Part shown: in pieces, positions 54,830 through 63,609 of the stretch
How positions within the stretch are numbered: the stretch's first letter is position 1
How the letters are laid out: each line of letters starts with the position of its first letter
Assembly (NCBI GenBank): GCA_963759115.1
Contig: CAVWXT010000008.1
Coordinates: 186,001-250,000, forward strand
Length of the DNA stretch: 64,000 bases
From: CAVWXT01 sp963759115
GTDB lineage: Bacteria > Planctomycetota > Planctomycetia > Pirellulales > Thermoguttaceae
Direction: 5' to 3'
Notes under the pieces: generated by a model
The model's input: only the letters and a program-made list of their open reading frames with translations
What the model was told of the DNA's origin: nothing
Database searches by the model: none
Position numbers and translations under genes: made by a program

Positions 54830-55921
54830 CTAAATAGCCTTGCGTAATCCTGGGAGGTTTGCTTTCTCCGTTGCGTACAAGCGTTGGAGTTCTTTATCCC
54901 GCTTGCGGAGATACCAGCGAACCTCCTTCATCAACTCGTTCATAGTGCGGCACTGATGGTTTCGAGTGACGTTCGCGTGCAGATCGCGCCACACCCGCTC
55001 GATGCGGTTGTGGTCCGGGCAGTAGGGCGGGAGGAAGTGCAACTGTACTTTGTCGCCCAGCTTCGCCAGGACCAGTTCGACTTGTCGGCTGCTGTGGATG
55101 CGGTAGTTGTCGAGGATCAGATGGATCCGTTTGGCGTCCGGATAATCGCGCTGCAGCAAGTACCACAACTGCCAGATGAACAGCAGGCTGGTCTTGCGCT
55201 CCGCCTCGACCCAGGTCAAGCGGCCTGTGCGGGCGCTGAGCGCGCCGGCCAAGTAACGTTTCTCGTTCTTGCCGGGCGTCAACACCGTTTTTTGCGTCCC
55301 GCGAAGCATCCAGTCTGGACCGATCTTGGGATTCAGGTGAATGTCCACCTCGTCCACATAGACGATGACCTCGTCCTTGGGCAAGGTCTCGATCAACCGT
55401 CTCAGGAGCCGCAATCGCCGTGTTTTCCGGGCTTTCTTCCACGGACAGCCCACGATCGGCTTGGGACGGCCCAAACGAATCCGCAACCGCTTCAGCAGGC
55501 GACTCATCGTTGTGCAACTGATGCGGACACCTGTCTCCTTGGCCAAGACCAACGCGAGCAGCTCTTGGGTCCACGTCGGACGCCGGTGCCGGTAGTCCCG
55601 CGGCGACTTGGCAACTACCTCGAACAACGCGGCTTCGTACTCCTCGCTCACCTTCGCTTCGCCGTTGTCCTCCCGCCGGTCGGCCAGCCCGCTCGGCCCT
55701 TCGTCGATGAATCGTTGTGCTGTTCGATACACCTGGGACTCCGAGCATTGCCCGCCCGCCACGATCGCCGCGGGGGATTTCCCTTGCACCAGGCTCAAGA
55801 TAATCTTGCATCGGCCACGCAGTCCGGCATCGCGTGCCGCCTTCGCGAAGGCCCTCAAAATCCGGCGCTCGCGTGTTGACAATGTCTGCCACGTCTGGTG
55901 TACTTTCCGTTGGACTTTCAT
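54830..55921 (-). CDS. IS630-family transposase
   Basis: 363 residues, intact. N-terminal helix-turn-helix region (GRCKIILSLVQGKSPAAIV, SQVYRTAQRFIDEGPSGL), DDE catalytic core: first Asp in VIVYVDEVDIHLNPK, second in HLILDNYRIHSS, Glu in PDHNRIERVWRDLH. Its last codons run through the inverted repeat, and the stop TAG (54830-54832) lies beyond the element's TA end, so it is supplied by the target DNA. Confidence 0.93.
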   Translation of the reverse strand: MKVQRKVHQTWQTLSTRERRILRAFAKAARDAGLRGRCKIILSLVQGKSPAAIVAGGQCSESQVYRTAQRFIDEGPSGLADRREDNGEAKVSEEYEAALFEVVAKSPRDYRHRRPTWTQELLALVLAKETGVRISCTTMSRLLKRLRIRLGRPKPIVGCPWKKARKTRRLRLLRRLIETLPKDEVIVYVDEVDIHLNPKIGPDWMLRGTQKTVLTPGKNEKRYLAGALSARTGRLTWVEAERKTSLLFIWQLWYLLQRDYPDAKRIHLILDNYRIHSSRQVELVLAKLGDKVQLHFLPPYCPDHNRIERVWRDLHANVTRNHQCRTMNELMKEVRWYLRKRDKELQRLYATEKANLPGLRKAI

Positions 55922-56014
55922 CAGGGACTCCTTTCACTTGCTGCGTCTTCCAAATCGACGCAAGTGGTTGTGAGTCCTTGTTTTACCTAATCCTCCCAGG
56001 ATCGCGCAAGTCTA
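54835..56014 (-). mobile_element. IS630-family insertion sequence
   Basis: Imperfect inverted ends at about 54835-54859 and 55989-56014 share TAGnCTTGCGnnATCCTGGGAGG and end in TA, the IS630 target dinucleotide. It encloses the transposase gene, intact on the minus strand. Confidence 0.85.
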
Positions 56015-56017
56015 TTC

Positions 56018-56642
56018 AGCGCGGAGTCCGCAAGCGAAGGGGCGTGTGGAGCGTATGAACGGAACGCTTCAGGATCGGCTGGTCAAGGCGTTGCGGCGCG
56101 CGAAGATCTCCGACTTGGAGTCGGCGAACCGATTCCTGGAGGAGACGTTTCTGGTGGGATTCAACGCGCGCTTCGCGGTGGCGGCGGCGGCGGCGGAGGA
56201 CTGGCATCGCCCGCTATCGGCCGGCACGGACCTGGTGCGCATCGTGTCGATTCAAGAATCGCGGGTGGTGGCCAAGGACTGGACATTGCGTTGGCGGAAT
56301 CGCATCTTGCAATTGCCGCGTGAGACGGCCGAGTTCATTCGGAGCGGTCAGCGCGTGACGGTCTGCGAACCGCTGGACGGCGTGCTGCGGGTGTTCGCTG
56401 GCCAGCGCGAAGTGTGTTGGTCGCCGATCCTGGCCCCACCGCTGCCAAAGCCGGCCAAGCGTACCGGCCCGACGGGTTCGAGTCAGGGGCACAAGCCTGC
56501 TGCGAACCATCCCTGGCGCGGCCGGCGAGTGGCTGCGGCCCGACCAGAGCCTTCCGCCCCCCTCCCGCCGCCGGCGGAAAAAGTGGCGTGCTCCGCTTCG
56601 GCTCGCTGCGCTCGCCTCGCGGAGCACGCCACTTTAGGGTAG
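56018..56642 (+). pseudogene. C-terminal part of ISNCY-like transposase
   Basis: The frame reads SARSPQAKGRVERMNGTLQDRLVKALRRAKI..., the end of an integrase-type DDE core with the catalytic Glu (GRVERMNG), then FNARFAVAAAAAEDWHRPL and a beta-rich tail. The N-terminal two thirds are absent; IS630 adjoins the broken end. Downstream, GGGACATTTCTATTGG occurs twice (about 56663 and 56690), like the terminal sequence of such elements. Confidence 0.75.
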
Positions 56643-56778
56643 ACGAAAACCATAACAGTAACGGGACATTTCTATTGGCGCAAAACAGGGGACATTTCTA
56701 TTGGTTGACAACAGGCAGGTCAAGACGCTCCATTGACACGTCCGGTGCGCGGCACTACGCTTTCTTGGGGGGGCGTCT

Positions 56779-57099
56779 ATGATCGATCAAGCCACGATAT
56801 CCGAAGCCGTCAAGCTTCTGCTGAAAGCCGCACCCGCCGGCTCAGAAGTGATCTTGTTTGGCTCCCATGCGCGAGGTGATGCGGTTCCCGATAGCGACCT
56901 GGATTTCCTAGTTGTCGAACCGAACGTTCACTCGAAGCACGCCGAAATGGTTCGCTTGCGGGATGCCTTGCGGCCGCTGCGGGTACCGGCCGACGTGTTG
57001 GTCACAAGCCGAGCGATCTTCGAGGACTGGCGCGACACGCCCAACAACGTCCTTTTCCAAGCCTGGACGGAAGGACGGCTGTTCCATGAAATGGGATGA
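56779..57099 (+). CDS. MNT-type nucleotidyltransferase (minimal, antitoxin-like)
   Basis: 106 residues. The nucleotidyltransferase signature GSHARGDAVPDSDLDFLVV carries GS and the two-Asp metal motif. In HEPN/MNT modules this protein AMPylates the HEPN toxin and silences it. It overlaps the HEPN gene by 14 bp, as in coupled pairs. Upstream is an IS remnant, so the module may have arrived with mobile DNA. Confidence 0.85.
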   Translation: MIDQATISEAVKLLLKAAPAGSEVILFGSHARGDAVPDSDLDFLVVEPNVHSKHAEMVRLRDALRPLRVPADVLVTSRAIFEDWRDTPNNVLFQAWTEGRLFHEMG

Positions 57100-57475
57100 A
57101 CAGGCGGAACGCTTGCGGCGTAAAGCGGCCGGTGACGAGGAGGTCGTGAAGGCCCTGCTGGAGATTTCGTCGGTTCCGGATGAAGTGATCGGCTTCCATG
57201 CCCAACAGGCCGTCGAGAAGCTGCTGAAAGCGTTGCTCAGCCATCGGCGCATCACCTTCCGCAGGACGCACGACCTGACGGAACTTCTCGATCTGCTTGC
57301 GGCGAGCGGCGTGGCGTGGCCATCAGAAATTGCCGAAATTCGCCGACTTGGACCTTATGCGGCCGAGTTCCGCTATGAGGACTTCCCGTTGGAGACTGCG
57401 GAGCCGTTTGACCGTCGCTGGGCCGCCGAATGCGTCGAACGAACACGGAACTGGGTCGGCTCGCTGCTCTCGTAG
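57086..57475 (+). CDS. HEPN-domain protein (toxin partner of MNT)
   Basis: 129 residues, all-helical HEPN fold: WDEQAERLRRKAAGDEEVV, DEVIGFHAQQAVEKLLKALLS, and the RNase-type RxxxxH region RRITFRRTHDLTELLDLL, with PYAAEFRYEDFP near the end. HEPN toxins are metal-independent RNases. The ATG lies inside the end of the MNT gene (14-bp overlap). Confidence 0.85.
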   Translation: MKWDEQAERLRRKAAGDEEVVKALLEISSVPDEVIGFHAQQAVEKLLKALLSHRRITFRRTHDLTELLDLLAASGVAWPSEIAEIRRLGPYAAEFRYEDFPLETAEPFDRRWAAECVERTRNWVGSLLS

Positions 57476-57575
57476 CGGCGTCAGCCGCCATTCATGACGT
57501 GTCGAGCCGGCATTGCGATGACTACCAAGCATGTCGTTGGGGGCGCTAGCACCGCGCTGTTGGCCTTACGGAGCG

Positions 57576-58637
57576 TCATTCGAAGTTTGTATCCGTCAGT
57601 CTGCGTTCTCTCTCTTGCTGGCACTTCTGAAGCAGCTCCACAATGGCTGTGGGACTCTTGATCTTTTTCGCGACGTCCAGAACGGTTTCGTCCGACTTGG
57701 TCGTCAATTCCAGGGACGCTTCGTGCTCCAACAGGAAGCCAATCACGTCGAGAAACGGTTTTATGTCTTTGTCCCGCATTCGCTGGCAGTGGAATCGCTC
57801 GGATTGCAGCGCCACGTGCAGAGGCGTTTGCCCATCATTGTCAGCCGCATTCACGTCAAGCCCGGCCTGCACTAGCAGTCGCACGGATTCAACGTTGCCC
57901 ACGTCTGCTGCGTAGTGCAGTGCGGTCGCCTCGTTTCCAACGATCGTGAAGCCACCGATCATACCCCGGTAGCTGATGCGGCGTCGAAGATTGGCTCCCG
58001 CGTCGATCAAGAGCTTGACGATGGCGGGATGATCGACCGCGTCGACCATAATCGGGAACCCCGCTTGCTGTTCGAAGTTGTCTGGGTCCGCCTTGTGCTT
58101 GAGGAGTAACTTGCAGATTTCCTCTCTCCCCGTGCGAGCCGCAACGCGCAAAGGGACGGACGGGGCACCACGAAGCTTATTGACCCACGAGTCATCTTTT
58201 TCCAGTTGCTGCCGTATGTAATCCACGTCATTCAAGCAGATTGCCGCATCGACGGTATAGTCGGCACCGGCGGTTCGCAGCTTGTTCACGATCGTACGCC
58301 ATATCTCCGCCTTCTCCCGGTTTCGGTAGAATTGCTCGGCAGCGTTCTCAAGCGGAGTCTGCGGCAACGAAGAGCAGCGAAAGTTCAACTTCGGTTTGTG
58401 CGCCAGCAGCAGATCCACCATCTTTGGATCCCGCGCAAAGTAGATGGGAGTAACGTTGTTCTCCACAGGTGCATTCACGTCCGCACCTTCGTCAAGCAGT
58501 TTCTTGACTCGGTCGAAGTCGCCATTGCATACGGCTTCGTGTAGTGTGTAATCTGGTGACTGCGCGACGCACCGCGCCATGGCAACGACGCTCAGTGCAA
58601 TGACGCCGACCATGAGAACGTGAGAGAGTTTCGACAT
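57576..58637 (-). CDS. Secreted ankyrin-repeat protein
   Basis: 353 residues, intact. Signal peptide (LSHVLMVGVIALSVVAMARCVA). At least five ankyrin repeats: TLHEAVCNGDFDRVKKLLDEGADVNA, TPIYFARDPKMVDLLLAHKP, PLRVAARTGREEICKLLLKHKAD, ALHYAADVGNVESVRLLVQAGLDVNA, TPLHVALQSE. They are probably a periplasmic protein-interaction scaffold. The partner is unknown. It lies between the HEPN/MNT pair and ISAzo13. Confidence 0.88.
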   Translation of the reverse strand: MSKLSHVLMVGVIALSVVAMARCVAQSPDYTLHEAVCNGDFDRVKKLLDEGADVNAPVENNVTPIYFARDPKMVDLLLAHKPKLNFRCSSLPQTPLENAAEQFYRNREKAEIWRTIVNKLRTAGADYTVDAAICLNDVDYIRQQLEKDDSWVNKLRGAPSVPLRVAARTGREEICKLLLKHKADPDNFEQQAGFPIMVDAVDHPAIVKLLIDAGANLRRRISYRGMIGGFTIVGNEATALHYAADVGNVESVRLLVQAGLDVNAADNDGQTPLHVALQSERFHCQRMRDKDIKPFLDVIGFLLEHEASLELTTKSDETVLDVAKKIKSPTAIVELLQKCQQERERRLTDTNFE

Positions 58638-58657
58638 TCTCGTCTCCTATGAGACTC

Positions 58658-58777
58658 TCAACGGAGGGAAAAATCTTGCGGGTGCTCACCGGCGATGGCG
58701 CCAAGGATTTCGCTGGCGATTTGGATTGCCTCGGCCGAACTTGCTTCCGAAACGTGTTCCAACTCACCATAGAGAGC
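58658..58777 (-). pseudogene. Truncated frame at left edge of ISAzo13 element
   Basis: Minus-strand frame ending SEASSAEAIQIASEILGAIAGEHPQDFSLR and a stop. It is open up to the IS boundary, as if the IS cut off its beginning. Short and unrecognised; it may be chance. Confidence 0.3.
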
Positions 58778-60083
58778 GCGCACGGATAACTTGAACAAAT
58801 TGCTATTGTGGCGTTCATTGCATTGTGTGATAACGTGTGCATGCAGGATGCACAGGTAATTGCACGGATTGAAGCCAAGTATCGGTTGCTGGAGCCGGAG
58901 TTGGATGAACGCCGACGGCGACAGTGGGCGGCAGCGGAAGCCTGTGATATCGGCTGGGGTGGGATTACAGCGGTTTCGCAGGCCAGCGGAATGTCTCGTA
59001 CCACGATCACCGCCGCGCTTCATGAGTTGGAACTGCCTGAAAAAGAGCGTGCGGTTGCGGCCTGTCGCGTGCGACGACCGGGTGGCGGTGACAAGTCCTT
59101 GACAGAGACCGATCCGGGTCTGATGGCTGCACTCGAAACGTTGATTGAACCAACGACCCGTGGCGACCCCAAGTCGCCGTTGCGCTGGACGTGTAAGAGC
59201 ACGCGCAACTTGGCCGAGGAACTGACGCGTCAAAGCCATCCGGTCGGCGCACGGACCGTGGCCAAATTGTTGCACCGTGCGGACTATAGCTTGCAGGCAA
59301 ACCGCAAGACTCGGGAGGGATCGTCGCATCCGGATCGCAATGCCCAGTTCGAGTACATCAATGCGAGCGTCCAGCGGTTCTTGAAACGCGGCCAACCGGC
59401 GGTTTCCGTGGATGCCAAAAAGAAGGAAAACGTGGGCGATTTCAAGAATGGCGGGAGGGAATGGTTCCCCCAGGGAACGCCCGAAGAAGTGCGCGTTTAC
59501 GACTTCCTGATCAAGTCGTTGGGGAAGGCGGCTCTCTACGGCGTGTACGATCTGCTGCGGAACGAAGGGTGGGTAAGCGTCGGCATCGATCACGATACAG
59601 CGCAGTTTGCCGTCCCCAGTATCCGTCGATGGTGGAATGAAATGGGGCAGCAGCGATTTCCGCGCCCGCGAACTTTTGATCACAGCGGATGGCGGAGGCA
59701 GCAACGGGAGTCGCAACCGGTTGTGGAAGGTGTCGCTGCAAGAGTTGGCTGACGAATTGGGCATCAAGCTGTTCGTTTGTCATTTCCCACCCGGCACCAG
59801 CAAATGGAACAAGATCGAGCATCGCCTGTTCAGCTTCATCACGAAGAACTGGCGTGCCCGCCCCCTGGTCAGCCTTGAGGTCATCGTGAATCTCATCGCC
59901 AACACGAAGACGCGAACGGGATTGACTGTGAAAGCGGCCATTGACACAAACCATTATCCGACCAAAATCAAAGTCACTGACGAGCAACTGAGAAAGCTGC
60001 GTCTCAAACATCACAAGTTCCACGGCGAATGGAACTACACGCTCTCACCACGCAAGTAAACTTGTTCAAGTTATCCGTGCGCG
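58778..60083 (+). mobile_element. ISAzo13-family insertion sequence
   Basis: 1306 bp with perfect 22-bp terminal inverted repeats at 58778-58799 and 60062-60083 (beginning CGCGCACGGATAAC). It encloses the transposase. No obvious target duplication was found by eye. Confidence 0.93.
58841..60059 (+). CDS. ISAzo13-family transposase (frameshifted)
   Basis: About 406 residues. N-terminal helical region (EAKYRLLEPELDERRRRQW), helix-turn-helix (GGITAVSQASGMSRTTITAAL), then the DDE-type core: VSVDAKKKENVGDF (first Asp), LLITADGGGSNGSRN (second Asp, in the second frame), WNKIEHRLFSFI (Glu). The frame changes once near 59650, where one G of a G run seems missing. ATG at 58841 is preferred over the upstream 58808. 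Confidence 0.92.
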
Positions 60084-60645
60084 GCCGCTTAGTTGTCACG
60101 CGCAAGGCATCGCCGCCCAGCGGTGGTGTGACGGCTGCGGCTGCTTCACGCCCGCCTGGTGCGGAGCGCACCCTTGGGCTCGGTGCCCGGCGGGATACGC
60201 CGCCACGGCTTGGGCGACGGCGGCCTGGAGGCCGGCCGCCTGGCCGGCACTGGGTTCGTGGTTGGCCTGGAATGCGACTCCGGGATACTATGACTACGGC
60301 AGCAACATCACGTACCAGAACAACTACGTGTACTACGGCACCCAGCCCGTGGAGACTCAGCAGCAATACTACCAGCAGGCCGTCAATCTGGCGGGTTCCG
60401 ATGCGAGTGCCGTTCCCGCCGGCGCTGCTGCCGCGGCCGGCTCGGACACGGAAGGGTAGTGGCTGCCGCTGGATGTGTTTGGCCTGAGGGCCGAGGGCCA
60501 GAAGACCCCGGAGATGGTTTTCCAGTTGGCAATCGACAAGGCCGGCGCCATCCGAGGAAATTACTACGACCAAGTGTCCGATGCCACGGCGCCCGTGACC
60601 GGGGCGGTGGACCCCAGCAGCGTGGTCCCGCCGACTCCCGAATGA
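60084..60645 (+). pseudogene. C-terminal part of Tyr/Trp-rich surface-type protein
   Basis: The frame continues from the right IS end: CHAQGIAAQRWCDGCGCF, AWATAAWRPAAWPALGSWLAW, then GYYDYGSNITYQNNYVYYGTQPVET. An in-frame TAG (60457-60459) is followed by WLPLDVFGLRAEGQKTPEMVFQLAIDKAGAIRGNYYD to a TGA at 60643-60645. Proteins of this composition are common in planctomycetes and often mis-annotated as protocadherin-like. The 5' part is lost to the IS, and the nonsense codon adds a second lesion. Confidence 0.65.
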
Positions 60646-60721
60646 TTCGCGATCATCCGTAGCCACGAGCAACGGCTCGTGGAGTCCTGTTTGCACCGAC
60701 AACGACAAGGAGCCGACCGGC

Positions 60722-61474
60722 ATGGATACCCAACAGGCAGAACCGGAGCCAGCGCCGCCCAACGCAAGGCGTCCTGCCTTGGTGAGGCGAGTGGGACAGA
60801 CCTTGATCGCCGTGTTGCTGGTCTATTTGGCGGTGGCCTATTTGGTCATGCCCTTCGACTGGCGGTGGTACGTCCATCGCCATCCCTCGCTGGACGACGT
60901 GCCGGGCATTACGCTCACCGGCAGCGGCATCCCGGGCGACCCGTTGAACGTTGCTCTTGTGGGCACGGAAGCCGAGGTGAAGCAGATCATGCGGGCGGCC
61001 GGCTGGTATGCGGCCGATCCCCTCGGGCTGCGGAGCGACTTGGTGATCGCTGCCGACACGGTCTTGAAGCGGCCGGACAACAAGGCCCCCGTGAGCAACC
61101 TTTACCTGTTTGGGCGGAAAGAGGACCTGGCATTCGAGGAACCCGTCGGCGACAATCCGCGAAAACGTCACCACGTGCGCTTCTGGCGGACGGACAAACT
61201 CGATGAAGACCGCCCCCTATGGATCGGGTCGGCGACGTACGACGAACGCGTCGGCTTCAGCGGCACCACCGGCCAAATCACGCACCACATCTCGGGCGAC
61301 GTCGATGCCGAGCGGGACCATTTGCTGGGCGAGTTGGAGAAGACCGGCGACCTGTCGGAAACGTACTTCGTCGACGGCTTCCACAAGACGCTGGAAGGCC
61401 GGAACGGGGGCGGCGACCGCTGGTACACCGACGGGCGTCTGGAAGTGGGAGTAATTGCCGTCAAGCCACCCTAG
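60722..61474 (+). CDS. LssY C-terminal-domain membrane protein
   Basis: 250 residues, intact. One transmembrane helix (about 24-48, QTLIAVLLVYLAVAYLVMPF), then an LssY-C-like domain: DPLNVALVGTEAEVKQIMRAAGWYAADPL, APVSNLYLFGRKEDLAFEEPVG, RHHVRFWRT, DHLLGELEKTGDLSETYFVDGFH, GDRWYTDGRLEVGVI. LssY-C domains occur in type II secretion/phosphatase contexts in Legionella; function here is unknown. Preceded by a purine-rich ribosome site. Confidence 0.85.
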   Translation: MDTQQAEPEPAPPNARRPALVRRVGQTLIAVLLVYLAVAYLVMPFDWRWYVHRHPSLDDVPGITLTGSGIPGDPLNVALVGTEAEVKQIMRAAGWYAADPLGLRSDLVIAADTVLKRPDNKAPVSNLYLFGRKEDLAFEEPVGDNPRKRHHVRFWRTDKLDEDRPLWIGSATYDERVGFSGTTGQITHHISGDVDAERDHLLGELEKTGDLSETYFVDGFHKTLEGRNGGGDRWYTDGRLEVGVIAVKPP

Positions 61475-61609
61475 TCGCCATACACCCATCGCGATGCGAT
61501 TGAGGAATTGCGCTCATGATGGACGAGGAATCCCGGACGGAAGGGACATCGCCGAGCGAGAAGGCACAGGCAGCCTTCCGGCGAGAGAGCAACCGCCAGG
61601 AGTCCGTCG

Positions 61610-63106
61610 TCAGAAGTCCAAGTGCAGGCGGCAGCCAAGGCCGTTAATGTTCCCGCTCGTGTTATTCACGTAATCCAGGTGCGTATACACGTAATTCACC
61701 ATGAAGTGGACTTGCGGGTTGATGTACCAGTCGACGCCTGCCGTAACGTCGTTCTCCCAGCCGGCTTGGGCACCCGAAGAAGGCGTCAACACGGGCTGAC
61801 CGGATGCCAGGTCGAGGTAAGTGTAGCGGCAAATGAGCTGCACGGGCATGTGGCGCGCGAAGAATCTGCCGCGAGGACACTGTGGGGCGTCCTCCTCCCA
61901 AACCTGTCGCGACCACACGCCTTCTTTCTTGTCGTAACAGCGATGATCGTCTGGATTCAGAAAGAACCCCATCTCGGCATACGCGCCCTGATAGGTGGCA
62001 TTGCCGCGCGGGCCGCTGAAGGTTCCGTTGCTGAACTGCTCGAATACGTTGGTCGCCCTCGCAACCTCGTACTCCGCCGACAGGGAGAACCGCCCAAAGA
62101 CCCCCGCGATCTCGGCGCTGACAACTTGTACCGGGTCGGAGGTGAAGAATGAGCCTGTCTGGATGATGTTCGGGACCTGTTGCGAGCCCGCGCCGGCCCG
62201 GACCAGCGGTCGATTGGCCGTGCCAAAATTGTGGTCGTCGGTTCCGCTGTAGTTGTAGCCGATTCCCACGTGCAGCAGGCGCTGGCCTTCCTCCTCGTAG
62301 ATCGGCAAGGCGGTCAGCCGGCCGGTAGCCGCATATTCGCCGTCACCTGCGCCAAACGCAAACGGGTTGACGGTCTGCTTGCCAACGCGGGCCAACGACA
62401 AGGCAGCGGTAACACGGTCATCCCAATACGAATCGAAGACCATCATGCCCGTAACAAATTGGAACGGTTGAAAGAAGGCGTCGTGGCCCGGCGATCGTTC
62501 CATGTAGTACAGATCGTTGCTGGAGGTCGAATGCTCCAACCCAATCGGCTGTTTGAAATGGCCGAGGCGGAAGTTCTCGACAACGGGCACTTCTTTGAAC
62601 GTGAGATAGAAGTCCGTCAGGCCCACGCTGCCAATTTGGGCGGTGGTGTCCTGATTGGTTACGTCCTGGATGTTGGCAAAGTTCACTTCCGTTGCGAAGT
62701 CGATTGTCTCACCGATCGTTCCGTCAGCACGCAGGCGTGCGCGGCGCATATCCGCACCGTCCTGTAGTGCGAACGGCAGGGTTGCCGTCTGGTTGTACCA
62801 GGTGTTATCGAAATCGAACCTGCCGCCAACGTGTAACCGAAACGCACGATCGTCGCTTTCCGCCACCAGGCCGTTGTCCCAAAAGACGTTCAGTCGCGGG
62901 CGCTTGTCGTCGTCGACGGGCTGACTCGGCGGGACTCCCGTCGGCGCACCATCCCGGCCGAACTCGGGCGTTGGTTGCGGCAGCGCGGGCAGGCTTCCGT
63001 TCGCCGGTCGGGCGAAAACTCCTTCGTCGCCGTGTAACGCGACGATGCGCGTACCGAGCAAGGCCAAACACAGAATGCCAATGGCAAGAGTTCGGAGTGA
63101 GTTCAC
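61610..63106 (-). CDS. Phosphate-selective-type porin (OprP/OprO family)
   Basis: Outer-membrane beta-barrel, 498 residues from GTG 63106, which begins a signal peptide (SLRTLAIGILCLALLGTRIVA). The frame is open to 63202, so the start is uncertain. Typical OprO/P features: LHVGGRFDFDNTWYNQ, ADMRRARLRADGTI, FYLTFKEVPVVENFRLGHFKQPIGLEHSTSSNDLYYMER, then alternating aromatic/polar strands ending WENDVTAGVDWYINPQVHFMVNYVYTHLDY...GCRLHLDF. Likely imports phosphate or polyphosphate, fitting the pst genes 21 kb away. Substrate not provable here. Confidence 0.85.
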   Translation of the reverse strand: MNSLRTLAIGILCLALLGTRIVALHGDEGVFARPANGSLPALPQPTPEFGRDGAPTGVPPSQPVDDDKRPRLNVFWDNGLVAESDDRAFRLHVGGRFDFDNTWYNQTATLPFALQDGADMRRARLRADGTIGETIDFATEVNFANIQDVTNQDTTAQIGSVGLTDFYLTFKEVPVVENFRLGHFKQPIGLEHSTSSNDLYYMERSPGHDAFFQPFQFVTGMMVFDSYWDDRVTAALSLARVGKQTVNPFAFGAGDGEYAATGRLTALPIYEEEGQRLLHVGIGYNYSGTDDHNFGTANRPLVRAGAGSQQVPNIIQTGSFFTSDPVQVVSAEIAGVFGRFSLSAEYEVARATNVFEQFSNGTFSGPRGNATYQGAYAEMGFFLNPDDHRCYDKKEGVWSRQVWEEDAPQCPRGRFFARHMPVQLICRYTYLDLASGQPVLTPSSGAQAGWENDVTAGVDWYINPQVHFMVNYVYTHLDYVNNTSGNINGLGCRLHLDF

Positions 63107-63383
63107 AACTCCCCCTGCCGGGACTGCTCGTCTGACGATGCGGCAACGGAAAGGCGGCCAAGCCAGTTGCTGTCGGATGTAATCACCGTCTGAAATCCGC
63201 ATCAGCCGGCACTTACAATATGTGGCTCAAAAGCACCGCAAATGGCCCCTTACCGCTACAATCGTTATCGTCCGCAAAGTCATACAGGTTTAGCGATTTC
63301 TCCCAACCTGCCATGTTTGCCGGAAGCAATCGCCGCACCAAGTCTTGAGTGCACCACCGATTCCGGCTCTTCTGACCGTATTT

Positions 63384-63427
63384 CAGTCATATCCTGATGG
63401 GCAGTCATAGCCTGATGCCCAGTCATA
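63384..63427. promoter_or_regulatory. Three CAGTCATA repeats with 18-bp period
   Basis: CAGTCATA occurs at 63384, 63402 and 63420; the first two copies continue with near-identical CCTGATG. They lie in the 503-bp gene-free region between the divergent porin (minus) and FadL-like (plus) genes. Likely a protein-binding site; CAGTCATA is one base from the enteric Pho half-site CTGTCAT plus A, but the spacing is not 11 bp. Confidence 0.5.
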
Positions 63428-63609
63428 GTACCTTGAAGCCCGATTTGCGGAAAATCCGAAGAACTTGATAGGTCCCGAACCCTCACCAAGAGGTGGGTGA
63501 TGGGGCTCACCTTTGGTCTCGGCAACCTGCCACCCGCGAGGCCAGATTGGGAAATCATGCTCGCCGTCCGTTTCCGAGGCAATCAGCGACTTTTCAGAGT
63601 CAATACGTC

